Shown here: one piece after another, positions 36,940 to 47,512 of the stretch
How the letters are laid out: each line of letters starts with the position of its first letter
How positions within the stretch are numbered: the first letter of the stretch is position 1
Assembly: GCA_015039465.1 (NCBI GenBank)
Contig: MU130043.1
Location: 32,069 to 96,068 of the forward strand
DNA from: Phlegmacium glaucopus
Taxonomy: Eukaryota > Basidiomycota > Agaricomycetes > Agaricales > Cortinariaceae
Direction: 5' to 3'
DNA: 64,000 bases
Made by a program: the position numbers and the translations under genes
The notes under the pieces: generated by a model
What the model saw: the letters and a program-made list of their open reading frames with translations, nothing else
Databases searched by the model: none
What the model was told of the DNA's origin: nothing

Positions 36940-38481
36940 TCAAGACTTCCAGCCCTGTAACCCATTCTCGAACATTTCTGGTAAAGCCTTGTTGTCCATA
37001 TTACCATATTCTCCAACTTTTCGCAATATCACCCTTTTAAGTGGTTTCCGAACATTTAGTGCATTGGACCATCGAGAGGAGACCATCTGGGAAAGCAATC
37101 CATCGTGCGTTGTGCATTTTCGGAGCTTTATTTCTTCCAGAGACGGCATGATTTTATGGTAGCCATCATCACATTGGCGAGTAAGGGATGAAATGATTAG
37201 GTCCGATATTGATCCTTGTACTTCCAGGTATTTGACACTGCGGAGACATGGTGATGTTAAGTAGTCATTGAGCGTGATCTCGTCAATGGTGTGATCACAG
37301 AAAATGAACCTTTCGAGAGAGCAGCTTGAGCGAGCGAGAAGGCTCTGAAACTCTGAATAGTCGCGAGGAAAGTGTTCGTCGACATATCGATGGTGAATCC
37401 TGAGTGATCGTAGAGAAGGAAGGGTGAGCCTATGGAATAATGGGCCCGTTTCGACCTCGGCATCTAAAGTAAATGCATGAAGCTTGTTGAGTACGAGAGT
37501 TTTGACAGATTTGTGAACGTCGGTGGTTGGGATTGATAACCGGAAGACGGATATATCTTGGATCTGAGGGCAGAGCGATAAGAGATCAATCAAAGTCTCA
37601 ACCCCGAATTCATGCTCAAGTAGGATGTGAGTGATTGTTGCCCAAGGTGCATGATTGGGTATTTCTCCACTATAAACCCCCCACCAAGTCACACGACGTA
37701 GCACTGGCGACGAATGGAAGACTCTCCAAATCGCGTCGATTGATAATTTAGTCGACGCCTGATCTTGTCGCCTTTTGGTACTCAGATGGAGTGACGCTGA
37801 TTCCAACTTCTGACATTTCATCGGGTGATGAACAATAACCCCCAGCGATCCAAGAGCGTCCGCTGGAAGCAAAAATTCGACTGTTTTCCATAGTTCCAGC
37901 CGGGAGATGAACGCCGAAAGGATTTGGTGCAAGGCGGTAGCATCATGCGTGCCTCTCTTCCTCGGCTCTTCAATGGCAAGATTCAAGGGATTATTTGCTG
38001 CTCGTTGAAGCCAGAGATGGATGCGGGGAATCTGCGACATGGACGGTTGCGAAAGAAAGATATTCGACCATAACGCTGGAGTCGATAACGCAACTTTCCT
38101 CCACCAGGAACAAACCTGACCCAATATCGTAGGGTCGGCTCGGCTATAAAACGATACCAAAGGGCCTGGCGCGGGCGTATAATCGGGGTGTTCACGGTCG
38201 TCTTCGAGGAACTTGGAGAAAATATCGCATAGCAGTTCAATAGGAAGTTGGTTGATAGGAAGGGACGCGTTATGCTGTGATAGACTTTGAGAGGTCTTGT
38301 GGAACAATTTGTATCCCAGGGAAGCACGTAACGCGGAGAGGTTAAACCCAATATCGTCGATGTTTTCTGTGGTTCAGTCTATTTAGTCTTGGTCTGAATG
38401 GTGTGACAAGAGGAACAAACCCGAGGCTGATTGAGAAACAGATTTAGATCGAGAGATATTATATCTCGACACACTAAACAT
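36940..38481 (-). CDS. F-box protein with leucine-rich C-terminus
   Basis: Two exons: 38481-38421 (MFSVSRYNISRSKSVSQSAS) and 38366-36940, giving 495 aa in frame. The F-box is 'LPINQLPIELLCDIFSKFLE' near residues 54-74, with the following ILGQVCSWWRKVALSTPALW, a hallmark of the large mushroom F-box family (LGxVCxxWRxxAxxTPxLW). The remainder is leucine-rich, with irregular LRR-like strands (SVKTLVLNKLHAFTLDAE, LPSLRSLRIH, PSLEEIKLRKC). Such proteins act as substrate receptors of SCF ubiquitin ligases; the target is unknown. The first exon was recovered by splicing, because the main exon lacks an ATG. It converges with the gene on its left. Confidence 0.85.
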
Positions 38482-39150
38482 GCCCAAAACTACAGCACCT
38501 TGATTCATGTCAAGAAATCATCAGCATAGTAATAGTAAGGTTTTGCTTACCGGTTCGTTCGTCGCGATGAGTTGCAGGAAACGGGTTGGGGTGGAAGATT
38601 GGTCCGTTCTTCAGCGTGCTTATAGGTGATTTTACAAGGTATCCATGCGCGCTTGACGCACATTTGGATCGATGCGTGTGTGTTGTTGCAGCAGCTTGTT
38701 CCGGATTTGGCGCTCCCTTTATTTTGTATGTTCTTGCTTGTGACCGCGCGTAACAAAAACAACCTGACCCCACTGTACATATTTCAAATCTATTCCTCAA
38801 TGTAAGTATGCTGGGGACATCATAACCTTCACATTGACTGTAGTGGACTGAAATTCTGTGACAGGAAGGATAGACGACACAGAATCCAGACTCATCTACT
38901 GTTGGCAGCGCTGAATACAATGGGTCTCTGCCAGTGACCAGTCAATTGAATCCCCATCATTTTCTTCAAGTTCCTCGAGGATGACCGCGACTCTGAATAC
39001 ACGGATTATGATCTAGTCAGCCTAGCAAATGAGTCTTTGGCGTCATGTCGACGCAGTGATATGCAAGTTGTCCTGTCGCAAACAATCACAACGTCGAAAA
39101 AGGACAGAAACGACTACATATATATGTCTTTCCATATGATCACTTGAACC
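38482..39150. other. Intergenic region
   Basis: A minus-strand frame at 38510-38920 is open for 136 codons but lacks an ATG at its head and resembles nothing. It holds the promoter of the F-box gene (next to 38481). Confidence 0.5.
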
Positions 39151-39879
39151 ATGGAATTTGGACAACCATTAGATGAAGAGGACAAGAAGGTCGAGGTATG
39201 GCTGCAGGACGGTTAAAGTTTTACTTGCTGACGATATGATGTGGACAGATTACCCATCGCATCAAGGGACCGTTACCAAAATCCGTCGTCCATGATGTCG
39301 AAGGAAGTCAGCAACGAACAAAGTTTGATAGTAGAAATAAAGGCAGGGCCCAACAACTACGGGTGGAGAGCTGTGGAGAGACAGTTACCTCAAAGTTTGG
39401 TGTCAATAATAAAGTGCGCATTTTTCTTTTTTTTGAAATAAATTCAATTTATTTATTTTATGACAAGTAGTGGACGTTACGTAATACTTTGAAGCCATGG
39501 GAAGCAATCAGGTCTCTTGCCGGCTTTGTAAAGGCGATCATTTGAGTACCAAATGCCCATACAATTATTCTTGGCATGGGTATATCATTCGGTTTATTCT
39601 AACCTCTGTGATTTGCTCTAATGGATCTTTCACCAGACACTGGCTCAGAGCCATCCACACCCCCGCTGCCCCAGGCGGCAAATACATGCCTCCGTCAATG
39701 TGCGGAGCGCGGGTTGACCATGCTCCTGGAGAAACAGTGCGAGTGTCGGAACCAAGAGGATCCGACGCTACCTTTCATCAATATCTTAGAGACCTATTTT
39801 GGCGTTTTGGCGTGACTGCACGAATAGCAATCGGCAAGGCGAATGGAAGGCGTTATGATAATGTGATCCTGTCGTAAGT
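39151..39879 (+). pseudogene. eIF3g (TIF35) pseudogene, copy 1
   Basis: Decayed copy of the translation initiation factor eIF3 subunit G. In order: DEEDKKVE, then an intron, then ITHRIKGPLPKSVVHDV (family: KITRRIKRxLxKSVV), a frameshift, KAGPNN, a further shift, CRLCKGDHLSTKCPY (the zinc-binding knuckle, intact), a second intron, then GGKYMPPSMCGARV and a much shortened RRM (YLRDLFWRFG ... NVILS). The N-terminal half of the protein is missing. Introns are kept, so it came from a DNA duplication and not from retroposition. Homology to eIF3g is confident from the knuckle plus KYxPPSM. Confidence 0.85.
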
Positions 39880-40020
39880 TTAACGTTCGCGTTCAACCAT
39901 CATGCAACCAATTCTCATCGAAGCTTGTTGTAAAGAATCCCTCCGATTTGCCGTCAGTCGTCCTTGGAAAGTGTAATTAGACATTCTCCGAACAAAACAT
40001 TATATATATGGACTGTTTAT

Positions 40021-40560
40021 TTAACAAACGCAGTCTTTTAACTGACTGTGGCTTAACTGACTGGCCCACGCTGGCACGGGAAGGCTCAATAACTCTACCG
40101 TTGTTATCCACAGGCCTGGAAAGCCGCAAGGTCGCCACAACACTAGCCAAAGAGTCGCGAAGGCTATGTGGCTACCAGGGCACGATTTATATCTCCCTTT
40201 GATCAGTTCTTCGACCTCATAAATAGAACTATTCATTCCCACCTTTGTCCAAATCCAAAAGCTATCGCGGCATGATCACGGATCTTTGGATCGAGTTGTC
40301 CGCCCTTGAGAAATCTTTCGGGTTTGAAAGCGGATGGGTCGGGATAATCAGCTTCATTGTAAAGCATTGCCATGTATCATCAGGATGAAGCGTCTGACAT
40401 AGTTATGGTGGAAATATCATCCATACCAAGAATTGAAGATCACAATAGACCCTTTGGGAATGTGGTATCCTTCGTAGACGTCATCTTCCGTGGTGCGATG
40501 GGGGACACCTGAGGCAGGATTATTGCCATTGCAAACACCAGCAACATCCCGGACCCTGAG
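40021..40560 (-). pseudogene. Cytochrome P450 pseudogene, C-terminal part
   Basis: Only the last third of a mushroom P450 is present. On the minus strand: GVPHRTTEDDVYEGYHIPKG and SIVIFNSW, an intron, then YNEADYPDPSAFKPERFLKG (the PERF motif), IAFGFGQ, an intron-like gap, and the haem loop YKSCPGSHIAFATLW, then VDNNGRVIEP. The reading frame changes at least twice and the start, I-helix and ExxR region are absent. The sequence before Cys (FGFGxRxCPG) cannot be joined in frame by the visible splice sites. A non-functional relic; the haem-ligating Cys codon is still there. Confidence 0.85.
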
Positions 40561-40599
40561 CTTTTAGTAGTTTGAGTTCAAAAGCGGTAATAAAGTAAC

Positions 40600-40960
40600 G
40601 TCATGTTCTGTTACTGACCGTTACTGAGGTACGAGGTCACGTGTCTATTGTGTTGCGATAAGTACTCGCCACGTGTGGGTTTTGTTAGCACGTGCAGGTT
40701 GAGTGCTACATCCGCTGGATACCAGCTCCTATCTTATTGAATAGGGTATACGAGTATATAATGTTTCGTCCCCCCCGTTCTTTCCCTCAGTTGATTCACC
40801 GAACGTATCAACTGAGGTATGTCTTATTTTATTCCTATATTGTTTTTTCCTACTTTACTTATGTACCTTACTAGAGTTCTGGACTATTATAGGTACTGTA
40901 CAAATAGAGTTGATTCACCGAACGTATCAACTGAGAGTTCTGGACTATTATATATTGTCG
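40600..40960. repeat. LTR-like promoter sequence with duplicated blocks
   Basis: Contains three CACGT(G) boxes (near 40639, 40671, 40691), a TATA-like box (gagtatataatg near 40751), and then a 28-bp block (AGTTGATTCACCGAACGTAT and on) that recurs at about 40909. It is followed in both places by a shared 'gagttctggactattata'. The 28-bp block has a 7-bp inverted repeat (AGTTGAT...ATCAACT). The arrangement suggests a solo LTR or a partly duplicated promoter. I found no clear target duplication. Confidence 0.4.
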
Positions 40961-41013
40961 CAAAGGACTGTAGCACGAGTTGGTGTGGTAAAGAACATAT
41001 TGTGATCCATAAT

Positions 41014-41960
41014 TCATATCACATCACATATATTGAAGTCTGTCTGGGAGAGACTAGATAAAAACCCAATCAACTCAAAATCAATCCAATATTGCTCTCC
41101 CACACCACAGTGATTCAGAATATCCCATATATAATGATATATTTCCCTTGCACTCTTCCTACTTGAGATGAAGCTGGAAAGGCACAGGTCAGACAGATCA
41201 AATTCACCAATGCAAAGTGGAACAATACATACACAGTTCTCCAAAGCAATCTGTGTGAGTTTCTGAGCAAAAGTGGACTTGCTAGAATTCTCAATGCCTT
41301 CAACTTCCACAAAGAGCCTTTTTTCTTCTTCAAAAATCTTCTCTACAGCTGCAGTGACAGTTACATGCTTGCTGGATGACTTGTAAACATCGATTGCAGA
41401 GGCCAAGTACTTGATACTGGATGATGGTGCTGGGTCCCACAAGTGAAATGAATACTCTAGAATGATAGAAAATGCTGTATTGAAATGAAAATAGAATAAA
41501 ATACAAGTCATGGATAATCACAGACCAATACCAAACACAGCAATTTGTTGTGTTGCAGGAGAAGGACTGATCTAAGGATAGATAATATTATGAGACTGCA
41601 AAAATCAGCTATGATTAACAACACTCACAAATAAGAATTGGATGTCCAGTTTGTGTAGATCATTTGGCTACATAGACACATAAATTCATTGCCATAAAAC
41701 TGTAGAAAAGGAATATTATGAATGTTACATTCTGAAGGAAATTACAAAGTACATACCAACAATTTTCAATAGTCCTTGCACTCACATCCTGGTAAATAGA
41801 TATATGAAGAAATGCAAAGGAAACATGAACACAATAAACATGCCTGGTATTTATCAAATCCATTGCATTCAAACATTCCGAGGGGTAAACAAATAAAATT
41901 GAAATAATTACAATCTAAAAAGGAAAGTTGGAAATTACGAGTCCAGAAAAAGAATCAATG
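41014..41960 (-). CDS. P-loop NTPase domain, thymidylate-kinase-like, probably 3' part of a longer gene
   Basis: The largest exon starts near 41460. It reads EYSFHLWDPAPSSSIKYLAS, then 'RLFVEVEGIENSSKSTFAQK' followed by LTQIALENC. The latter resembles the Walker A of nucleoside monophosphate kinases (VxEGxDGxGKST), but with Ser-Ser-Lys instead of Gly-Lys. A later SSRKSAREIYHYIWDI fits the family's arginine-containing segment. Upstream, short exons with good splice sites can be read (ISPSPATQQIAVFGI; a block with NEFMCLCSQMIYTNW), connecting towards the micro-exon array. The altered P-loop suggests a degenerate or non-catalytic kinase. Ends at a stop at 41014. Whether it is joined to the GTPase upstream on this strand is open. 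Confidence 0.5.
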
Positions 41961-41961
41961 A

Positions 41962-42600
41962 CTTACAAACTGTCATGACCAGAGAACACAAATTCATGAT
42001 GAATGGACAGAAAGTTGCAGGATAGAAAACAATGACTTACTTGCTGTTGAGGCACCAGACAAGGCAAACTCATGATGAGTGGTCAGAATGTTCCAGGACA
42101 GGAATCAATGACTTACAAACTGTTGAGGCACCAGAGAAATCAAACTCATGATGAGTGGTCAGAATGTTCCAGGGCAGGAATTGATGACTTACTTGCTGTT
42201 GAGGCACCAGAGAAAGCAAACTCATGATGAGTGGTCAGAATGTTCCAGGACAGGAATCAATGACTTACTTGCTGTTGAGGCACCAGAGAAATCAAACTCA
42301 TGATGAGTGGTCAGAATGTTCCAGGACAGGAATCAATGACTTACTCCCTGTTGAGGCACCAGAGAAATCAAACTCATGATGAGTGGTCAGAATGTTCCAG
42401 GGCAGGAATCAATGACTTACTCCCTGTTGAGGCACCAGAGAAACAAACTCATGATGAGTAGACAGAATGTTCCAGAACAGGGATTAATGACTTACTCCCT
42501 GTTGAGGCACCAGAGAAAGCAAATTCATGATGAGTGGGGAGTGTGTCCTGAGACAGAAAATCATGGATGGGTGGGATAGAAATTAGATGCTTACCACCTG
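41962..42600 (-). repeat. Tandem array of 76-bp units, each an intron plus a 3-nt exon-like triplet
   Basis: About eight head-to-tail units; the six central ones are 75-76 bp and nearly identical. On the minus strand each unit reads gtaagtcattgattcctg... with a branch-point-like CTGAC and ends ...ggtgcctcaacag. After the AG come exactly three bases and then the next gtaag. The triplets, in transcription order, are GTG, GGA, GGA, GGA, CAA, CAA, TTT, CAA, TTT (at 42597, 42498, 42423, 42347, 42271, 42195, 42119, 42043, 41969). The intron part (73 nt) is of typical length for this organism. If all are spliced, the array would add nine codons' worth of sequence in 3-nt steps without changing frame. 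Confidence 0.85.
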
Positions 42601-42864
42601 CAAAGATTGCAGTTAGTGATGATATTTTACAATGGTTCTTAATAGCTACTCTGTGTTGTAAATGTTAGTATTCTGTTCATGATAATTAAGGGGTAGTATT
42701 CACCACAAAATGTGGAAACCACAGCACCATGTTTTCCAGCAATGCAATAGGTTCAAGAACACTTGGTTGTTCCTGATGCCCAGTCTTAAAAATTATGGGG
42801 ATCAATTCACTGGGGAATGGTTTGTTGAATGCACAACATGTGGAATAAATTCAGTGGAATAACA

Positions 42865-44172
42865 TCACCTGTTCACTGCATACGTGATGGATAGCTCTAG
42901 ATTGTTTCGCTGTGTAGATACAAACAACCGCTTTAAATTAGTGTTGTTTAGCACCGCTGCTACAGTGTCCGCCAGTTGACGACAATCCGCTCCCGGTTTG
43001 TTCATATCTAGAACTTGTGTATTAACTTGTGTCACCATAAACACAGGCAACAGAATGCTTGCATTACCTCGCAAGTATACATGACCTTTTGGAGGAAAGT
43101 CTAGCTCGTGAAAGATAGGTAAATATTCCTTTTCAAAGTCGGCCACCGCGCGATCAGCAGTCTGATTGACTGCATCAGCCGGAGGAATACCCTCCTTTAT
43201 CAGCTTGCCGTACGCTACATCTTCTAAAGCATCAAATTTTGTGAACATGGCGACTACTGGAACTGCGAAAAATGTCCTTCAAACAATGATTTCCACAAAC
43301 AACCAACAATCTAATACTCACCACTCCCTGTACCGCACTCTCCAAAGAAACTCCGCTCTGCTGCTGTGAATGGCCTTTCGTCATCCATCGGGATGCAGTA
43401 CCTATAGAGGCAAGAAATGGATTGGACGAAATTCCAAACTGACGATAACCCACCATATGACATGTAATTGTTCACTTAGGTCGAGCATCTCCGATCTCTG
43501 TGTTATGAACTGTTTTACTTTGTTAAGTTCCTCGACAGCCCCAGCCTCAAAACCACGGGAATCGTGGAAAACGAATCGAGGGTTGCTCTTGAATATCAGC
43601 TCATTCTCGATATTGTGCATCCCGCGCTGAGATAATAAAAGCTCATCGTCGATGCAAAATACGAAGTCATACATACCTTCACAGAAGGCTTGAGTATCGA
43701 GTTTTTAATCTGATGATCCATATTTCATCAACATCATTACCTCTATATCGACCTTTTTTCAGTGCGATTGCGTACCTTCTTCCCTTTGGTATTGAATATC
43801 TCTGGTTGCTCTGCCGTGTTGCAGACCTTTTGAAGGATGGTAGTCTTTCCTGCATTTGCTCGGCCTATGACGAGAACGCGAAAGCGATGGGCCATCGCTC
43901 GAATTTCCTTGGCTCGATCATCGGGCAAGGCAGTTGATGTTGATTCAGATTGTGATGTTGCACCTACAAGACAACTGAATTATGAATATATTCTATTGGA
44001 AAACAATCCGACCTGTGGAGGTATGAAACTGTCCAAACGCATCCTGAGTCTGGCTTGCAGCAGATGGTTGCCGATTCGAACCTGATAGGATAGTTCTGAG
44101 AAAGTGAACAACTTGCTTTGGCAGCGGAATCTGACTTATGAGCCGACCAAACTTTTCCTGCAATTTTTGCAT
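42865..44172 (-). CDS. P-loop GTPase (mushroom AIG1/septin-like G-domain family)
   Basis: Seven exons on the minus strand give about 330 aa, starting MQKLQEKFGRLISQIPLPKQ at 44172. The G domain has FRVLVIGRANAGKTTILQKV (G1/Walker A), 'RGMHNIENELIFKSNP', FVFHDSRGFEAG (G3, DSRG), LHVIWYCIPMDDERPFTAAE, VPVVAMFTKFDAL (G4, TKFD) and GHVYLRDMNKPGADC, then STQRNNLELSITYAVNR. This family is expanded in mushrooms and often annotated just as P-loop NTPase; its cellular role is unknown. The frame meets a TGA right after AVNR at 42865, but a GT donor overlaps that point (AACAG|gtgatg), so the gene may instead continue into the micro-exon array and the kinase-like domain. Confidence 0.85.
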
Positions 44173-45622
44173 CGAATGTATATCTGAAGTGGGCTGGAAG
44201 GTCAAGTGGTGGTTCGAAGAGAGCGGGGGTGCGTAAGTTTGATAGAAGATGAAGATTGATGTATCGTCAACCAATGACGGGTGCCGTTTACAGCACGTTC
44301 AGGGGTTTCCAAGATCCAGATCATGTGTGAGTAATTTACCTAAGTAACTCAGGTAAGATGGAAGCAAACCATACTCACATGATAAAGAGTGACAAAACGA
44401 AAGAGATCTATACTACATTTACAAAAACACTGTTGTTAATGTGGCTCCGAGAAAATCTTCCGAACCGCACCTGTTAAATTATCTCAGAAACAGAACTTTG
44501 ATATATGAGCTGTGCTAGTTTAGATTAAAACAATCGTGGGCACGTGATCCATGGAACGGCACGACACGCACATCAGACTGAGAGTGAACGTCAGCGTGCT
44601 ACTTCACGCGATCACGACTGGCTAGCGAGGCAAAAAGGACTGTATAATGCTGTTGTTAAAGGTGAGTGTTTTGATGTATGGTTATAAGTATGCCAGCTTA
44701 AGTGCGAAACGTGAACGACGGGCCGTGGTTCCTTTCGAATGAACCTCTCTTTTGTGAAAGCCTATCAATGGGATAAGAGTCGGACTTTGGGCGTGTCATA
44801 TAACTTCATTGGTCCTTGTAGGCATCCGAAACACTTTTTTTTGAAAGAGCGTCCAGAGTTGGCGCGATTTTCGATCCACAGGACGTAGACCTTTACGAAG
44901 TGCCATCGACTCGAATTGGCAGGGTTTTTCCGTTATCACCGGTCTATGTTTAAGAAGTCGAGAATCGGAGTCTCTTTGATTAATGCCTCGAGTAATGGCC
45001 CGGGTAATGAGTTTTGCACAGGGGGGTGTATCCAGTCGGCGGCCGTTGACAGGAAACTGGCCTTTTAATACCAACCTATTCAATTATCGACATATTGGGC
45101 ATCAATTTCCGGCTTGGGAACGAAGGTCTTGGCACTCAGCTAAAAACTAATTCACTTGACTAAATCTGCGCCCCTCCCTGGGAAACCAAAGTCAGTATTG
45201 GGATCATCGTCTGGATTTTTTAACCATTAATGCCACTAAATAGTGTGAGCGCTTCCGAGTCAAAAATCACCTGTGAGCTGTACGCTAGCTTCATCAACGA
45301 TTGAGTTGACTTTCCATCCTTCTGACGGCGCTCTAGTACGCCTGGAATTTTGAATTTACGTCAATACTGCAGCATTTAGACTAGCACGCATAATGCACAT
45401 TGCACAGAAGCTTAACAGCAGATACCTTTTCCCTCTCCACGTGATTATATTGGAATGGGGAAAAGCCAAATCAGAAAAATTGAAAAGGTATCTCTGACCC
45501 TATGGGAACGATTGTCTTCCTGCCGCATTTAGGTCTATCTAGGGGAGACTACTTTAACCCCATCGATATAACCAATATGAACGACGAAATATAACTGGTG
45601 GACTTTCTCACCACTTCTGTTT
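44173..45622. other. Intergenic region between divergent GTPase and F-box genes
   Basis: No gene is recognised. A minus-strand stretch at 44796-45083 is open for 95 codons but has no ATG at its start and no family resemblance. Promoters of both neighbours lie here. Confidence 0.5.
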
Positions 45623-46564
45623 ATGTCAACCATAGAGCCATTATTCCTTTTCAATGAACTCCCTCTCGAGCTCCAGCGAGAAATTTTTTCGGTCGCTGCG
45701 AATGCCGACATGGCCACTGCACTTCGATTGGTGCTCGTCGCGCGTCGGGTGAAGGAATGGTGAAGAAATTAGCAGTTTTTTTTTTCTTTTCCAAATATTG
45801 ACTACCATTACATTAGGATTCAACCGTACATCTATGATATGGTTACTCTAGGAAACACCGACACAGAGTTGTTTTTACGGACGATGGAATCCATGCCACC
45901 CAATTTTGTTGCCATTAATGTGAAGCGGTTGTGTCTGTCCGTATCAGTGGGAGGAGGCGACGCCGCTCGTATCCTACGCGCCTGCACCGGTGTTGTCGAC
46001 CTCGCTTTTTGGGTGGATTATCTACAGGGCTTTCCAGAGCACTCACTGTTACCCTTAATCTCCCCGCTTCCCCTTCGCCGTTTGTCTATTGAGCTCGCTC
46101 ATTATCGCAGCCTTTTCCGTGAACCACCAGCCTGGTGCGAGACTCTCACACATCTGGACGTCATTTTTTGGTCTCGGGTGACTTCGCCAGTAGTCCCATA
46201 CCTTGACCAGTTACCTTCCTTGTCGCACCTTCTCCTGCGTCTCCGGCATAACCGAGCCAAGAAAGACTCACTCCTCACGATACTATCGGCTTGCAAGGCT
46301 CTCAAGATACTGGTTATCTATGACGAATCGGACAGAACCGAGGATGCTGTGCTAGCTGTAGACCCTCGTGTTGTCAAAATACGTTACCCTGCGAATGTGG
46401 TCCACGACTGGGAAGCTCGTGCCAAACTAGATTTGAATGGCACCTGGTCGAGAGCGGAAGAATTAGTCCAAAAACAAAGACATGCTGCGGCACAACGTCA
46501 ACGTTGGTTTTTTTATTTTAAAAACACGCCGTCGGCAGTAGTATCCAAAACTGACCATCCTTAA
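45623..46564 (+). CDS. F-box-like protein of the mushroom LPxELxxEIF...W family
   Basis: Two exons (45623-45759, 45817-46564) give 294 aa in frame. Exon 1 holds the F-box, FNELPLELQREIFSVAANAD, followed by LRLVLVARRVKEWIQPYIYD, a conserved continuation of this family (LxLVxRxVxxWIxPxLY). The rest is leucine-rich with LSIELAHY, LTHLDVIFW, LPSLSHLLLRL and LKILVIYDES strands. It probably acts as an SCF substrate receptor; the target is unknown. It differs in family from the F-box gene at 37-38 kb. Confidence 0.8.
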
Positions 46565-47512
46565 CCAGGTTCAACGTCAGCGGTTGAGAATGTTTAGAGC
46601 TATCCACGAGTCCACGAGTGTCTTTCGACAACTGTGAGTCATGTATGCCCTAAGATGTTCTGTAAACCCTCGACACATTCTTTCTCGTGTCTCCACAATG
46701 AAAACTAACCCCTGTCTAATTGATTCTAGGGGTATAAAAACCGCGCCGTTGCTGTAGATATACAGTCGGAGTTCTTTCTTTCCGGCTTGCACCGGCATGC
46801 AAGCAGCCCACTTTTACGTCACCATAATAATGTGGTCATAGGTGTGAAGAAGACTTATCTTCCCGAACATATGGATGGAACAAAATTATTCCGCCCAACG
46901 GGCTGACAAGGTCCATTGGCCAACCTTATTTGTTTCGATTTTCCCTTGATTTCTCTGTGGTGATGAATTGCTGTGTTCTTTTTCTCCTGATTTGAGTCAA
47001 CCTGAACGAAAGGTTTAGGAATCAGAACGACCGCTGTCGAAATCACAGCCATTCGCTGACAGCCGGCGACGCCGCGTGTGAGTGAAATGAAGTGTTATGA
47101 AGGGTTGGCACCAAAATTCATTTCATCATACAGGTGAAACTGCATGTCGATCAATGTCCTTGATTATCAATTTTCAATTTACCAAATGGTTTCTGCTTCC
47201 AGATGACCCTCTTTTTTTTTGCCTTGGTATTTTCCGTGCCGACTTGCCTAATTAATGAAAATCGCATGCTCAAAGGTTCACAAGACTAGCAACTGCACCC
47301 ACGCGACGGGAAAACTTTACATGTAATTTGCCCTGATCATACGCGCGAAAAGTTTACGCCGTGGAGTCCTCGTATGGGCTATTAACTTTTGTGGCATCGA
47401 ATTGTGTGGTGAGTAGGTTATTTCATACACGCTTTCAAAATTTTTTAAGATACTTTATGGGTTAATTCATCAGTATCACTAACCATCGATTAGGGATCTT
47501 TCCACAGAATTT
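46565..47512. other. Intergenic region
   Basis: 3' flanks of two convergent genes (F-box to the left, lipase to the right). Nothing recognised beyond short frames. Confidence 0.5.

Noticed and set aside
38510..38920. 136-codon minus-strand frame
   Set aside because: It begins with TTG, has no ATG upstream, and looks like chance read-through of the F-box gene's 5' flank.
41880..42600. CRISPR-like look of regularly spaced repeats
   Set aside because: The organism is a eukaryote, the repeats are 73 bp and head-to-tail with only 3 variable bases, and they carry splice signals.
44060..44110. GATTCGAACC resembling a tRNA T-loop (minus strand)
   Set aside because: The T-stem does not pair, there is no acceptor or anticodon arm, and the sequence lies inside the first exon of the GTPase gene.
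44796..45083. 95-codon minus-strand frame
   Set aside because: Opens with TTG, lacks an ATG, and has no family match.
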